A stretch of 7,787 nucleotides of DNA from Candidatus Komeilibacteria bacterium RIFCSPLOWO2_02_FULL_48_11 (GCA_001818435.1 MHKO01000011.1:1744-9530); one strand, 5' to 3'. Positions 1 through 6,052 are shown, counted from the stretch's first letter. Notes: generated by a model not told the origin, from the sequence alone. Made by a program: numbers and translations.

Positions 1-474
1 GCGAGCGATGAGGTTTTATGCCGCCGTCTTCGCGGTTTAGCTGAAGGTTTTTTTGGCAAAAGCGATTTAGGGCAAATCAATATCTATCCCAAAGCCAGTT
101 TGCCAAGCTTGCGTTTCCGTTCCAGCGCCGCGGCGTTGCTTGTTGATTTGGATGAGGCCATAAAAAATTTGCCGGACGAGCGGCGTGTTTTTAAGAGCTT
201 GCCTTATTATCCGCAGGTGGAGCGAGATCTTGCAATGGTAGTGCCAGAGGCAGTACAATATAAAGAGATTGAGGAGGTAATGACTAATTTTGACCCGCTC
301 CTCAAACAAACGAAGCTCTTTGACGTTTATCATGGCTTGGGCGAAGGCACTTCTCTGGCCTTCCGGCTGACTTTTGGCTCCACTGACCGGACATTGGAAG
401 CTCGGGAGGTGGAGGAGGTGATTGAGAGATTAAAACAGGTTTTAGAGAAAAAATTAAAAGTTATTTTTAGATAA
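1..474 (+). CDS. pheT: Phenylalanyl-tRNA synthetase beta subunit, C-terminal part (5' end outside window)
   Basis: The frame is open from base 1, so the gene starts upstream; 157 codons are visible. PheT is the large subunit of the cytoplasmic (alpha-beta)2 enzyme that attaches phenylalanine to tRNA-Phe. The first ~60 visible residues are the end of the catalytic-like core, with a VDLDEAIKNLP stretch matching the strand that precedes the last domain. From about residue 64 comes the FDX-ACB (anticodon-binding) domain: YYPQVERDLAMVV, then LFDVYHG, SLAFRLTFGSTDRTL and a C-terminal helix (EVEEVIERLKQVLEKKL). The domain is complete and ends at a normal TAA. A TTG at position 100 could be read as a start, but the upstream codons continue the family sequence. 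The next gene lies 137 bases away across a palindromic repeat. Identification is secure from the FDX-ACB motifs. Confidence 0.95.
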   Translation, partial: ASDEVLCRRLRGLAEGFFGKSDLGQINIYPKASLPSLRFRSSAAALLVDLDEAIKNLPDERRVFKSLPYYPQVERDLAMVVPEAVQYKEIEEVMTNFDPLLKQTKLFDVYHGLGEGTSLAFRLTFGSTDRTLEAREVEEVIERLKQVLEKKLKVIFR

Positions 475-479
475 TAAAA

Positions 480-593
480 GCTGTCATCCTGAGCGAAGCC
501 CCCGCAACGCGGGGGTGGAGCGTAAGGATCCCAGGGATAAAAGATGGACATTGCTAAATCAATGGGATTCCTCGCTGCGCTCGGAATGACAGC
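480..593. repeat. Palindromic intergenic repeat, copy 1 (TGTCATCC-type ends)
   Basis: The ends form an imperfect inverted repeat: GCTGTCATCCTGAGCG at 480-495 against CGCTCGGAATGACAGC at 578-593, two mismatches in 16. A second inner pair, aaggatccca (524-533) and tgggattcct (563-572), is nearly complementary. The left half also carries a perfect hairpin, cccccgc-aac-gcggggg (499-515). The whole 114 bp can fold as a long interrupted stem between pheT and the next gene. Its end motif resembles that of the elements at 6466-6619 and 7207-7317, so these form a family. No reading frame in it looks real. It could act as an mRNA 3'-end stabiliser or terminator for pheT; that is inference. Confidence 0.8.
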
Positions 594-611
594 GTTAAAT
601 AAACATAAAAT

Positions 612-950
612 ATGTACGAACTTAAAAAAATCGGCATTGCCTCGGGCGCCCGGGTCGGCGGGTTTTTAAGCGTGGTGATATATCTGGCCTTTACCGCGGC
701 GGCTATTTTAAGCGGGGCCACCCAATTTCAGGTTTTGACCGGACTCTCCACCGTGGCTATTGGCGTGGTATTAGCGATTGCCTTTGGGGTGGTGCTGGGC
801 GCGCTTTTAGCCTGGGTCTATAATCTGCTCGCCGATGCCTGGGGCGGGTTGCACTTGGATTTTCATCTCTTGAACATCGGCGACGAGATGGACAACCGGA
901 CGCACCGCGAGCCGGCGCATGAAGACTCTTCGGAAAAACATAAATTTTAA
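612..950 (+). CDS. Small two-helix membrane protein, DUF3566-like
   Basis: A 112-residue protein of unknown function. It begins with a short basic, amphipathic stretch (MYELKKIGIASGARVGG). Two hydrophobic segments follow, at about residues 16-35 and 46-72, then LLADAWGGLHLDF and a charged, histidine-rich tail (residues 90-112) likely to be cytoplasmic. The pattern of an ELKKI start, two helices and a YNLLADxWGG motif resembles small DUF3566-type membrane proteins that I recall from Parcubacteria-like genomes; the match is from memory and moderate. The ATG at 612 is the first start after the repeat. No Shine-Dalgarno is visible before it (AAACATAAAAT). The antiporter gene starts 3 bases after its stop, so the two are probably co-transcribed and translationally coupled. 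Confidence 0.75.
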   Translation: MYELKKIGIASGARVGGFLSVVIYLAFTAAAILSGATQFQVLTGLSTVAIGVVLAIAFGVVLGALLAWVYNLLADAWGGLHLDFHLLNIGDEMDNRTHREPAHEDSSEKHKF

Positions 951-953
951 TTT

Positions 954-1886
954 GTGCTAGCTTGGGTTATTATATTATTGATATTAGGCTTGGTTGCTTT
1001 GTTCAAAGGCGCGGATTTGATTGTTGACCACGCCTCCTCTTTGGGCGCCAAGCTCCGCCTCTCGGTGGTCGGGGTGGGACTGACGGTAGTGGCCTTGGCC
1101 GCGGTGCTGCCGGAGCTGACGGTGGCGGTTATGGCTTCGGCCCGGCAGGCCGGGGACTTGATAATCGGCAACGCTTTAGGCGCCACCATTTTTAAAATTG
1201 GCGCTGTTTTGGGCATTGCCGCTTTGTTTAATCCCATCTCCATCCATAAAGGAACTTTGCGCCATGAAGTGCCTTTCTTTTTTTTATACGCCGTGGTTAT
1301 TTATTTTTTGGGCTATGACCTTCTTTTAACCCGGCAGGATGGCTTGATTTTAGTTCTTTTAGCCGCGGTTTTTGTCTGGTATTCAATTCATGAATCCCAC
1401 CAGAGCTTTGTCAGCAAGTTCGGATCAGGCTATGTCCGCTCCCACTCTTGGCCTTTTATTTTTTTAGGCCTGGCTTTGGTGGTTTTAGGGGCCAAGCTTT
1501 TTGTTGATTCATCTTTGGTGCTGGCGGCAAAATTCGGCTTGTCCGAGTTTTTAATAGGCATTTTGATTGTGGCTATCGGCACTTCGGCTCCGGAGCTGGC
1601 GACCATGATTTTGGCTTCAGCGCGCCATAAAGCCGAGGTGGGAGTTGGCAACATCATTGGCTCCAATGTTTTGCATATTTTTCTGGTTCTGGGCCTGGCC
1701 GCCCTCATCCAGCCTATAAAAATCCACCCGGATTTGCTTATTTTTGATTTTCCGATGGTGGTTTTTTTCGCCATTCTGGTTTCTTTAATGCTTAAAACCA
1801 GCCAGCGCCTAACCCGCTTGGAAGGCGCGTTTTTGGTGGCTGGCTACATAATGTATTTTGTCTATAGCATTAAGTTCTGGGGATGA
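954..1886 (+). CDS. Na+/Ca2+ exchanger (CaCA) family antiporter, YrbG/CaxA-like
   Basis: A 310-residue integral membrane protein with about ten hydrophobic helices, the normal size for prokaryotic CaCA antiporters that exchange Ca2+ for Na+ or H+. The two inverted-topology alpha repeats are visible. Alpha-1 (about residues 38-90) has LAAVLPEL and GNALGATIF; alpha-2 (about 195-250) has AIGTSAPEL (T210, S211, E214) and GNIIGSNVL (N233). The GADLIVDHASSLG and GAKLFVDSSLVLA segments precede each repeat, as in the family. Alpha-1 keeps the acidic E54 but has lost the Thr-Ser of GTSxPE (A50, V51) and the Ser-Asn of GSN (A77, T78), so ion selectivity cannot be assumed. The start is GTG at 954, 3 bases after the previous stop, with no Shine-Dalgarno; reinitiation is likely. 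The gene runs convergent to the lipoprotein gene. Confidence 0.9.
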   Translation: MLAWVIILLILGLVALFKGADLIVDHASSLGAKLRLSVVGVGLTVVALAAVLPELTVAVMASARQAGDLIIGNALGATIFKIGAVLGIAALFNPISIHKGTLRHEVPFFFLYAVVIYFLGYDLLLTRQDGLILVLLAAVFVWYSIHESHQSFVSKFGSGYVRSHSWPFIFLGLALVVLGAKLFVDSSLVLAAKFGLSEFLIGILIVAIGTSAPELATMILASARHKAEVGVGNIIGSNVLHIFLVLGLAALIQPIKIHPDLLIFDFPMVVFFAILVSLMLKTSQRLTRLEGAFLVAGYIMYFVYSIKFWG

Positions 1887-1890
1887 CCGC

Positions 1891-1946
1891 CCCCTACCCC
1901 CTTCCCTCGGAATACTCGGGACAGGCTCTTGGTAAAGGAGGGGGGT
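1891..1946. repeat. C-rich/G-rich imperfect inverted repeat
   Basis: Just after the antiporter stop, ctacccccttccc (1894-1906) can pair imperfectly with ggaggggggta (1936-1946), closing a loop that holds ctcgg twice (1906-1910 and 1915-1919). The G-run looks like a Shine-Dalgarno but no convincing gene follows. It may be part of the antiporter mRNA 3' structure or another dispersed repeat. Confidence 0.4.
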
Positions 1947-1952
1947 AAAAGA

Positions 1953-1987
1953 AAAACGGCGTTTTTCGTGTTGAAACGCGCCGTTTT
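1953..1987 (-). terminator. Rho-independent terminator, mainly for the minus-strand lipoprotein gene
   Basis: aaaacggcg (1953-1961) pairs perfectly with cgccgtttt (1979-1987), a 9-bp stem that can extend by 3 bp across a 2-base bulge. Read on the minus strand the GC-rich stem runs into TTTTTCTTTT (complement of about 1947-1956), the classic pattern. On the plus strand the tail is only TTTT, so it may also serve the antiporter gene weakly. It lies between the two convergent genes, where a shared terminator is expected. Confidence 0.75.
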
Positions 1988-1995
1988 ATGTTTAT

Positions 1996-2033
1996 GGAAC
2001 AGCGGACGGTTACTGCCGCTGTTCCAGTTTTTT
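1996..2033 (+). terminator. Terminator hairpin for the antiporter transcript, overlapping the lipoprotein stop codon
   Basis: A perfect 10-bp stem, ggaacagcgg (1996-2005) and ccgctgttcc (2016-2025), has a 10-base loop and is followed on the plus strand by AGTTTTTT (2026-2033). This fits termination of plus-strand transcription arriving from 954-1886. The loop holds the TAA stop of the minus-strand lipoprotein gene, so the last codons of that gene form half of the stem. Confidence 0.7.
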
Positions 2034-3113
2034 AACCTCTTCGGCGAGCACGCGGTTGACCATAAGGTCAGCCGCGCTCACCTGCCACAATTCCCCGAGC
2101 GGGAACCGCGCCAGGCCATCGCCTCTGCCGTGCCGCAGGAGCGAGAGCCGGTCTTGAATCTGCTCATGGTACCAGGCCTCAAGCTGGTCAGCTGGCTCGG
2201 TGCCAAAGAGGTTTATCATATGCAGGATCGGGCCTGGGAAGTCCATTATTGCGGCGCGGACTGCCGGCGGCAGGATTAACGAGTTATGCCCGCACACGGC
2301 GTGCGTGATTGGCGGCAGGCGGCCAGCGCCGGGCCATGAGAGTTTGGGGTCAAACATCAGGCCCCAGTCGCACCCATATTGCTCCTGCACAGTGCGACCG
2401 AAGTAGTCCGCTCCCGGGTACCCGCTGTACACAATGCACATAGTGTACTGCGGGTACTTGGTTTTGACCATGAGATATATCAGGCGCACGATAGTGGCAA
2501 TTTGTCGGCACCTGAACTCAATGTACATATTAGGGTTATCAAGGTCATAACCCCAAACTTTTGCCAACTCTTTGTCATCTTCGGTGTGGGGATATGCTTT
2601 TTTGGTGTCCCAGATAGGGTATTCAACATCAAAAAGCAACCCCACACCCTCGCTCTGGAGCGCGTCCACATACTGCTGGACCCACTCTCCGGGCTCTTGC
2701 GGGCTGTGCCACGAGAGCATGATGCCGGCAAAGTTCACGGTATCAGCCTCGCTTTTTTTGAGGCCAAAGTCCCACTGCCTTTCTGTGGTGCGGATGATAC
2801 CGCGCACCCCGGGAACGGACTTGAGCGACTGGATGTAATTGTAATATTTCAGGTCGCCCGAGCTCTGCATGGCCACGCACGGGTGCGTGGTTCTGCTTTG
2901 CGCCAGCTCGTTGAGATACGCCGGCGCTTGAGCTTCATGACTGCCGTCCGGGCCATAGGCGTACGGCCCGGACTCGCAGTACACGATTGCCGCTGGCAGA
3001 ACCGGCGGAGCCGGGGGTTTTGAAGTTCCACCACCCAAGAATGGTGGCAGCCAGCAGCCGTTCAGAGCCAGCATCAGCGCGATAATCGCGGTGGTGCGCA
3101 GCCAATTATTCAT
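2010..3113 (-). CDS. Predicted secreted lipoprotein of unknown function, possibly TIM-barrel-like
   Basis: A 367-residue protein I do not recognise. The N-terminus is a lipoprotein signal: NNWLR, a hydrophobic core (residues 8-17) and the lipobox LNGC with C20 as the lipidation site. A flexible Gly/Pro-rich linker follows (27-40), so the protein is probably anchored to the outer face of the membrane. The mature part alternates predicted strands and helices, with strand-like segments at AAIVY, GVRGIIRT, FAGIMLSW, GVGLLFDVEYP (158-166) and YTMCIVYSGYPGADYFGR. Strand-end acids D162 and E164 recall the catalytic positions of TIM-barrel glycoside hydrolases, but this is only suggestive. Six further cysteines lie at 46, 79, 202, 226, 248 and 274. 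The start is supported by AAGGAG 8 bases upstream (complement of 3122-3127). Opposite-strand frames in this stretch are shadows. Confidence 0.8.
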   Translation of the reverse strand: MNNWLRTTAIIALMLALNGCWLPPFLGGGTSKPPAPPVLPAAIVYCESGPYAYGPDGSHEAQAPAYLNELAQSRTTHPCVAMQSSGDLKYYNYIQSLKSVPGVRGIIRTTERQWDFGLKKSEADTVNFAGIMLSWHSPQEPGEWVQQYVDALQSEGVGLLFDVEYPIWDTKKAYPHTEDDKELAKVWGYDLDNPNMYIEFRCRQIATIVRLIYLMVKTKYPQYTMCIVYSGYPGADYFGRTVQEQYGCDWGLMFDPKLSWPGAGRLPPITHAVCGHNSLILPPAVRAAIMDFPGPILHMINLFGTEPADQLEAWYHEQIQDRLSLLRHGRGDGLARFPLGELWQVSAADLMVNRVLAEEVKKLEQRQ

Positions 3114-3121
3114 CGCCTTCT

Positions 3122-3127
3122 CTCCTT
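3122..3127 (-). promoter_or_regulatory. Strong Shine-Dalgarno of the lipoprotein gene
   Basis: The minus strand reads AAGGAG 8 bases before the ATG at 3113. It fixes the start and is one of only two clear ribosome-binding sites in the window. Confidence 0.8.
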
Positions 3128-3170
3128 AAATATAAGGTTGACGTTAAGGTACTGTTTTTATTGTCTTATT

Positions 3171-3199
3171 GTCTTACTCTTGATAAGGTTTTTTGTCAA
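3171..3199 (-). promoter_or_regulatory. Possible promoter of the lipoprotein gene
   Basis: The minus strand has a consensus TTGACA (complement of 3194-3199) followed after 17 bases by TAAGAC (complement of 3171-3176), a weak -10. The region around it contains the octamer attgtctt twice in tandem (3160-3175, plus strand). The divergent intergenic stretch 3114-3332 must hold promoters for both flanking units; this is the best minus-strand candidate. Confidence 0.3.
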
Positions 3200-3216
3200 T
3201 AAAAAATAGTTAAAAA

Positions 3217-3234
3217 ATGGCTGAAATTAGCCAT
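3217..3234. other. AT-rich hairpin in the divergent intergenic region
   Basis: atggct-gaaatt-agccat is a perfect 6-bp dyad. On the minus strand it is followed by TTTTTT, giving a terminator-like shape, but no minus-strand gene lies upstream of it. It could be an operator for the mntA-hepT unit or a block to stray antisense transcription. Confidence 0.3.
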
Positions 3235-3297
3235 AAATTTTTCCCCAATTTTAACCAAAAAATTCAGGGGACTAGGCTTTATTTTATATCAAATTCA

Positions 3298-3306
3298 TGC
3301 TAAAAT
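3298..3306 (+). promoter_or_regulatory. mntA: Possible extended -10 promoter of mntA-hepT
   Basis: TGCTAAAAT (3298-3306) fits an extended -10 element (TGn then TAAAAT, one mismatch to TATAAT). It lies 26 bases before the mntA ATG. The -35 candidate 17 bases upstream (tttatt, 3278-3283) is poor, as often tolerated with an extended -10. Confidence 0.35.
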
Positions 3307-3316
3307 TAAAGTAGGT

Positions 3317-3325
3317 AAAAGGAGG
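3317..3325 (+). promoter_or_regulatory. mntA: Strong Shine-Dalgarno of mntA
   Basis: AAAAGGAGG ends 7 bases before the ATG at 3333, a near-perfect anti-16S match. Housekeeping genes in the window lack such a site. Confidence 0.85.
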
Positions 3326-3332
3326 AAAATAT

Positions 3333-3632
3333 ATGACAAAAACTATTGAAGAAATTAAGGAAAAAGTAACTCCCATACTAAAAGAAGAGGGCGTGATTCG
3401 CTCGTCGCTCTTTGGTTCCATTGTCCGCGACGAGGAAAGAGCCGACAGCGACATTGACATGCTAGTGGAATTGCCGGCCGGCAGGACGTTACTTGATTTA
3501 ATCAGGCTGGAGCATAAATTGGAGGATAGTTTGGGGCAAGAGGTTGATTTGGGGATGTACGACGCTCTGCATCGTCGTTTGAAAGATCGTATTTTAGCCG
3601 AACAAGTACCAATTTATGAACAGAGAATATAA
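3333..3632 (+). CDS. mntA: MNT-domain nucleotidyltransferase, antitoxin of a HEPN/MNT pair
   Basis: A 99-residue minimal nucleotidyltransferase. The active-site motif GSx10DxD is exact: G28-S29, ten residues, D40-I-D42, within LFGSIVRDEERADSDIDML. A third likely metal ligand is D72 in EVDLGMYD. In studied type VII toxin-antitoxin systems the MntA enzyme uses ATP to add AMP units to a tyrosine beside the HEPN RNase site of HepT, silencing the toxin. The partner with the matching tyrosine follows directly and overlaps this gene by 17 bases, so the two are co-translated. Length is typical for the family. The start is supported by AAAAGGAGG. Here the antitoxin comes first and has the strong ribosome-binding site, which would keep it in excess. 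Family is certain; the toxin-antitoxin role is inferred from the pair. Confidence 0.9.
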   Translation: MTKTIEEIKEKVTPILKEEGVIRSSLFGSIVRDEERADSDIDMLVELPAGRTLLDLIRLEHKLEDSLGQEVDLGMYDALHRRLKDRILAEQVPIYEQRI

Positions 3633-3963
3633 ACTTTATTTAGAAGATATAATTGAGAGCATTGGTTACGTTGAACAGGATCTGGAGGGAGTAGAAAAGG
3701 CCTCTTTTTTGAATACGCGGCAAATTCAAGACTTGGCAGTGCACAGATTGGAGATAATAGGCGAGGCGGCCGGAAATGTGCCGGACGAACTAAAGGTTAA
3801 ATATCCGGAAATCGCTTGGCGGGAAATTTCCGACATGCGCAATAAATTAAGCCACGAATATTTTGGGGTCAAGCTGGAAGTGGTTTGGGAGACCGTGAAA
3901 AATGATTTGCCGCGCCTGAAAGAGGTTGTCAGTAAAATCATCAATGATCTTAATGAGCAATGA
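3616..3963 (+). CDS. hepT: HEPN-domain (DUF86) ribonuclease toxin
   Basis: A 115-residue all-helical HEPN protein, full length for HepT. The RNase motif Rx4HxY is intact: R75-N-K-L-S-H80-E-Y82. In the studied HepT/MntA pair R and H form the RNA-cleaving site at the dimer interface and the Y is the residue AMPylated by MntA. HRLEIIGEAAGNVPDELK is the typical conserved helix before the motif. The ATG at 3616 lies inside the end of mntA (17-base overlap) and has no Shine-Dalgarno, so translation probably depends on mntA. Its TGA is 13 bases before the gyrB start. All key residues are present, so the toxin should be active if expressed alone; the RNA target cannot be told from sequence. Confidence 0.9.
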   Translation: MNREYKLYLEDIIESIGYVEQDLEGVEKASFLNTRQIQDLAVHRLEIIGEAAGNVPDELKVKYPEIAWREISDMRNKLSHEYFGVKLEVVWETVKNDLPRLKEVVSKIINDLNEQ

Positions 3964-3976
3964 TGCTTTTTAAAAC

Positions 3977-6004
3977 ATGACTTTAAAAGAAGCAAAAAAG
4001 AAAGCTATCCAAGCTTACAGCGCGGAACAGATTACAGTGCTGGAAGGTCTTGAGCCTGTCAGAAAACGCCCGGGCATGTACATTGGCAACACGGCCAAAG
4101 AAGGCCTGCATCATTTGGTTTGGGAAGTGATAGACAACTCCATTGACGAGGCTATGGCCGGATTCTGCAATCGCATAGAAATTACGCTGTTGTCAGACGG
4201 CATGGTTTCGGTTACGGATAATGGCCGCGGCATTCCGGTGGATATCCACAAAGGCACCAAGACCTCGGCTTTGGAAGTGGTGCTCACCAAACTGCACGCT
4301 GGCGGCAAATTCGGACAAGGCGGTTACAAGGTTTCGGGCGGTTTGCACGGGGTGGGCGTTAGCGTGGTCAACGCGCTGGCCGAGTACCTGCGCGCTGAAG
4401 TGCGGCGCGAAGGCAAACTCTGGGCCCAGGAATACAAGCGCGGCCAGCCGCTTAAGAAAGTTCGAGCCGTGGGCAAGGCCACTGGCACCGGCACCACCAT
4501 CACTTTCAAGCCAGACAAAGAGGTTTTTACCACCCTGGAATTTGATCTAGCCACAATTTACGACCATATCCGCCAGCAGGCGTATCTAACCAAGGGCGTG
4601 ACTATTACCATCAACGACGAGCGCGCTGAAGATAAATCTGCTTACACTTTCTATTTTGAAGGCGGCATTGCCTCGTACGTCCGTCATTTGAACCGCTGGC
4701 ACGAAACCAAGCATGGCAATGTTTTTTACACTGAAAAAGAATTTGAGGGCATCAATGTTGAGGTAGCCTTGCAATATATTGATGATTACAAAGAAACGCT
4801 TTATACCTTTGCCAACAATATCTTTACCACCGAGGGCGGCTCGCACTTGGTGGGGTTCCGCGCCGCTTTAACGCGCACCTTGAATAATTACGCTCGTGAG
4901 AAGGGTTATCTTAAAGAAAAAGACGATAATTTGCAGGGTGAAGACACGCGCGAGGGTTTAACAGCCATTGTCAGTGTTAAAGTTAAAGAGCCGCAGTTTG
5001 AAGGCCAAACCAAAGCCAAATTAGGGAATGATGAGGTTCGGCCGGCGGTGGATGCCGTGTTTTCCGAGGCTTTCGCGGCCTGGCTGGAAGAGCATCCGCG
5101 CGATGCCGAAGCCATGCTCGGCAAATGTTTGCTGGCGGCCCAGGCCCGCAAAGCCGCCAGAGCGGCCCGTGACACTGTGCTGCGCAAAGGCGCTTTGGAT
5201 GGTTTTGCTTTGCCTGGCAAGTTGGCTGATTGTTCGGCCAAAGACCCAAAAGACAGCGAACTCTATATCGTTGAGGGTGACTCGGCCGGCGGCTCGGCCA
5301 AGCAAGGACGGGACCGCCGGTTCCAGGCCATTTTGCCTTTGCGGGGCAAAATTTTAAACGTGGAGCGGGCCCGCATTGACAAGATGCTGGCCAACAACGA
5401 AGTCAAATCTTTAGTGATTGCTTTGGGCACCAACATCGGGGAAATGTTCAATATCGAGGATTTGCGCTATGACCGCATCATCATTATGACTGACGCGGAC
5501 GTGGACGGTGCACACATCCGCACTTTGCTTTTGACTTTGTTCTTCCGCTATTTCCCGGATATCATCACTCAAGGCCATCTCTACATTGCCCAGCCGCCAT
5601 TGTATCGCGTGGAAAAGGGGAGAGAAGTAAATTATGTTTATAGCGATGCGGAACTGGAGCAATTAAAGAAAAAGTTTCAAGTTTCAAGTTTCCAGCCAAA
5701 GGCTGGTCAGCCTCTGGCCGACAGGTTTCAAGAGGCTGCGAATCAAGCAGAAGGCGATGAAACTGTGGTCACGGAGGCCCATGGGCGCGTAAATATCCAG
5801 CGCTACAAGGGTTTGGGCGAGATGAACCCGCAGCAATTATGGGAAACCACCATGGACCCGGTGAGGCGGATGATGAAGCAGGTTATGGTTGAAGATGCGG
5901 AAAAAGCCAACGAAGTTTTTGATATTTTAATGGGCGCCGAAGTGGCCCCGCGCAAAAAATTCATCCAGACTCACGCCAAGGATGTGAAGAATTTGGATAT
6001 ATAA
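3977..6004 (+). CDS. gyrB: DNA gyrase subunit B
   Basis: A 675-residue ATPase subunit of DNA gyrase, the type IIA topoisomerase that introduces negative supercoils. Domains in order: GHKL ATPase with NSIDEA (N54), DNGRGIPVD (81-89) and the lid GGLHGVGVSVVNAL (121-134); transducer (about 220-400) with the TKAKLGN loop (344-350) that senses phosphate; TOPRIM with EGDSAGGSAKQGRDR (433-447), PLRGKILNVE and DADVDGAHIRTLLL (506-519) carrying the metal-binding acids; and the tail IQRYKGLGEMNPQQLWETTMDP. It lacks the large ~165-residue insert of Proteobacteria. Between DAELEQLKKK and NIQRYKG there is an unusually long linker (about 567-604), partly encoded by a heptamer array and a 30-bp double palindrome. 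The ATG at 3977 has no Shine-Dalgarno and lies 13 bases after hepT, leaving no room for a separate promoter in the gap. Confidence 0.97.
   Translation: MTLKEAKKKAIQAYSAEQITVLEGLEPVRKRPGMYIGNTAKEGLHHLVWEVIDNSIDEAMAGFCNRIEITLLSDGMVSVTDNGRGIPVDIHKGTKTSALEVVLTKLHAGGKFGQGGYKVSGGLHGVGVSVVNALAEYLRAEVRREGKLWAQEYKRGQPLKKVRAVGKATGTGTTITFKPDKEVFTTLEFDLATIYDHIRQQAYLTKGVTITINDERAEDKSAYTFYFEGGIASYVRHLNRWHETKHGNVFYTEKEFEGINVEVALQYIDDYKETLYTFANNIFTTEGGSHLVGFRAALTRTLNNYAREKGYLKEKDDNLQGEDTREGLTAIVSVKVKEPQFEGQTKAKLGNDEVRPAVDAVFSEAFAAWLEEHPRDAEAMLGKCLLAAQARKAARAARDTVLRKGALDGFALPGKLADCSAKDPKDSELYIVEGDSAGGSAKQGRDRRFQAILPLRGKILNVERARIDKMLANNEVKSLVIALGTNIGEMFNIEDLRYDRIIIMTDADVDGAHIRTLLLTLFFRYFPDIITQGHLYIAQPPLYRVEKGREVNYVYSDAELEQLKKKFQVSSFQPKAGQPLADRFQEAANQAEGDETVVTEAHGRVNIQRYKGLGEMNPQQLWETTMDPVRRMMKQVMVEDAEKANEVFDILMGAEVAPRKKFIQTHAKDVKNLDI
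5672..5729. repeat. AAGTTTC heptamer array inside gyrB, interrupted by the 30-bp unit
   Basis: aagtttc occurs three times in perfect tandem at 5672-5692, encoding part of FQVSSFQ. The degenerate copy aggtttc at 5723-5729 would continue the array if bases 5692-5721 were removed. Three heptamers equal 7 codons, so the frame survives. Confidence 0.8.
5692..5721 (+). repeat. 30-bp double-palindrome unit, copy A (within gyrB)
   Basis: Two abutting 15-bp hairpins: ccagcc-AAA-ggctgg (5692-5706) and tcagcc-TCT-ggccga (5707-5721). The first is perfect; the second has one A-C mismatch. The unit is exactly 10 codons long and is read in the gyrB frame as QPKAGQPLAD, in the variable linker before the conserved tail. 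Same orientation as the copy at 7266-7295. Confidence 0.85.
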
Positions 6005-6023
6005 TTCTATTTTTGTCAACTAC

Positions 6024-6052
6024 TTGCTTTCTATCAAAAACCATTGTATTAT
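6024..6052 (+). promoter_or_regulatory. Probable promoter of the secE-nusG-rplK cluster
   Basis: TTGCTT (6024-6029), a 17-base spacer and TATTAT (6047-6052) match a sigma-70-type promoter with two and one mismatches. It lies just after gyrB and 147 bases before secE. The -10 sits in a small dyad, caacta (6017-6022) and tagttg (6054-6059). A leader of about 140 bases would carry the hairpins at 6085-6102 and 6107-6190. Confidence 0.45.

Noticed and set aside
330..551. A minus-strand frame over the pheT end and the palindromic repeat
   Set aside because: It is antisense to the conserved FDX-ACB coding region and begins in a repeat; no start signal.
1929..2279. A plus-strand frame starting at TTG just before the G-rich run
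   Set aside because: It crosses both terminator hairpins and the antisense of the lipoprotein gene; the GGAGG-like run is followed by no suitable start at the right spacing.
2379..3023. A long open frame on the plus strand (214 codons) opposite the lipoprotein gene
   Set aside because: It lies fully antisense to a gene with a signal peptide, lipobox and Shine-Dalgarno, has no ribosome-binding site of its own and its translation resembles no protein; it is a shadow of GC-rich codons.
5672..5692. Tandem heptamers considered as a CRISPR-like or phase-variation tract
   Set aside because: There are only three short units with no spacers; a gain or loss of one heptamer would break an essential gene, so phase variation is unlikely.
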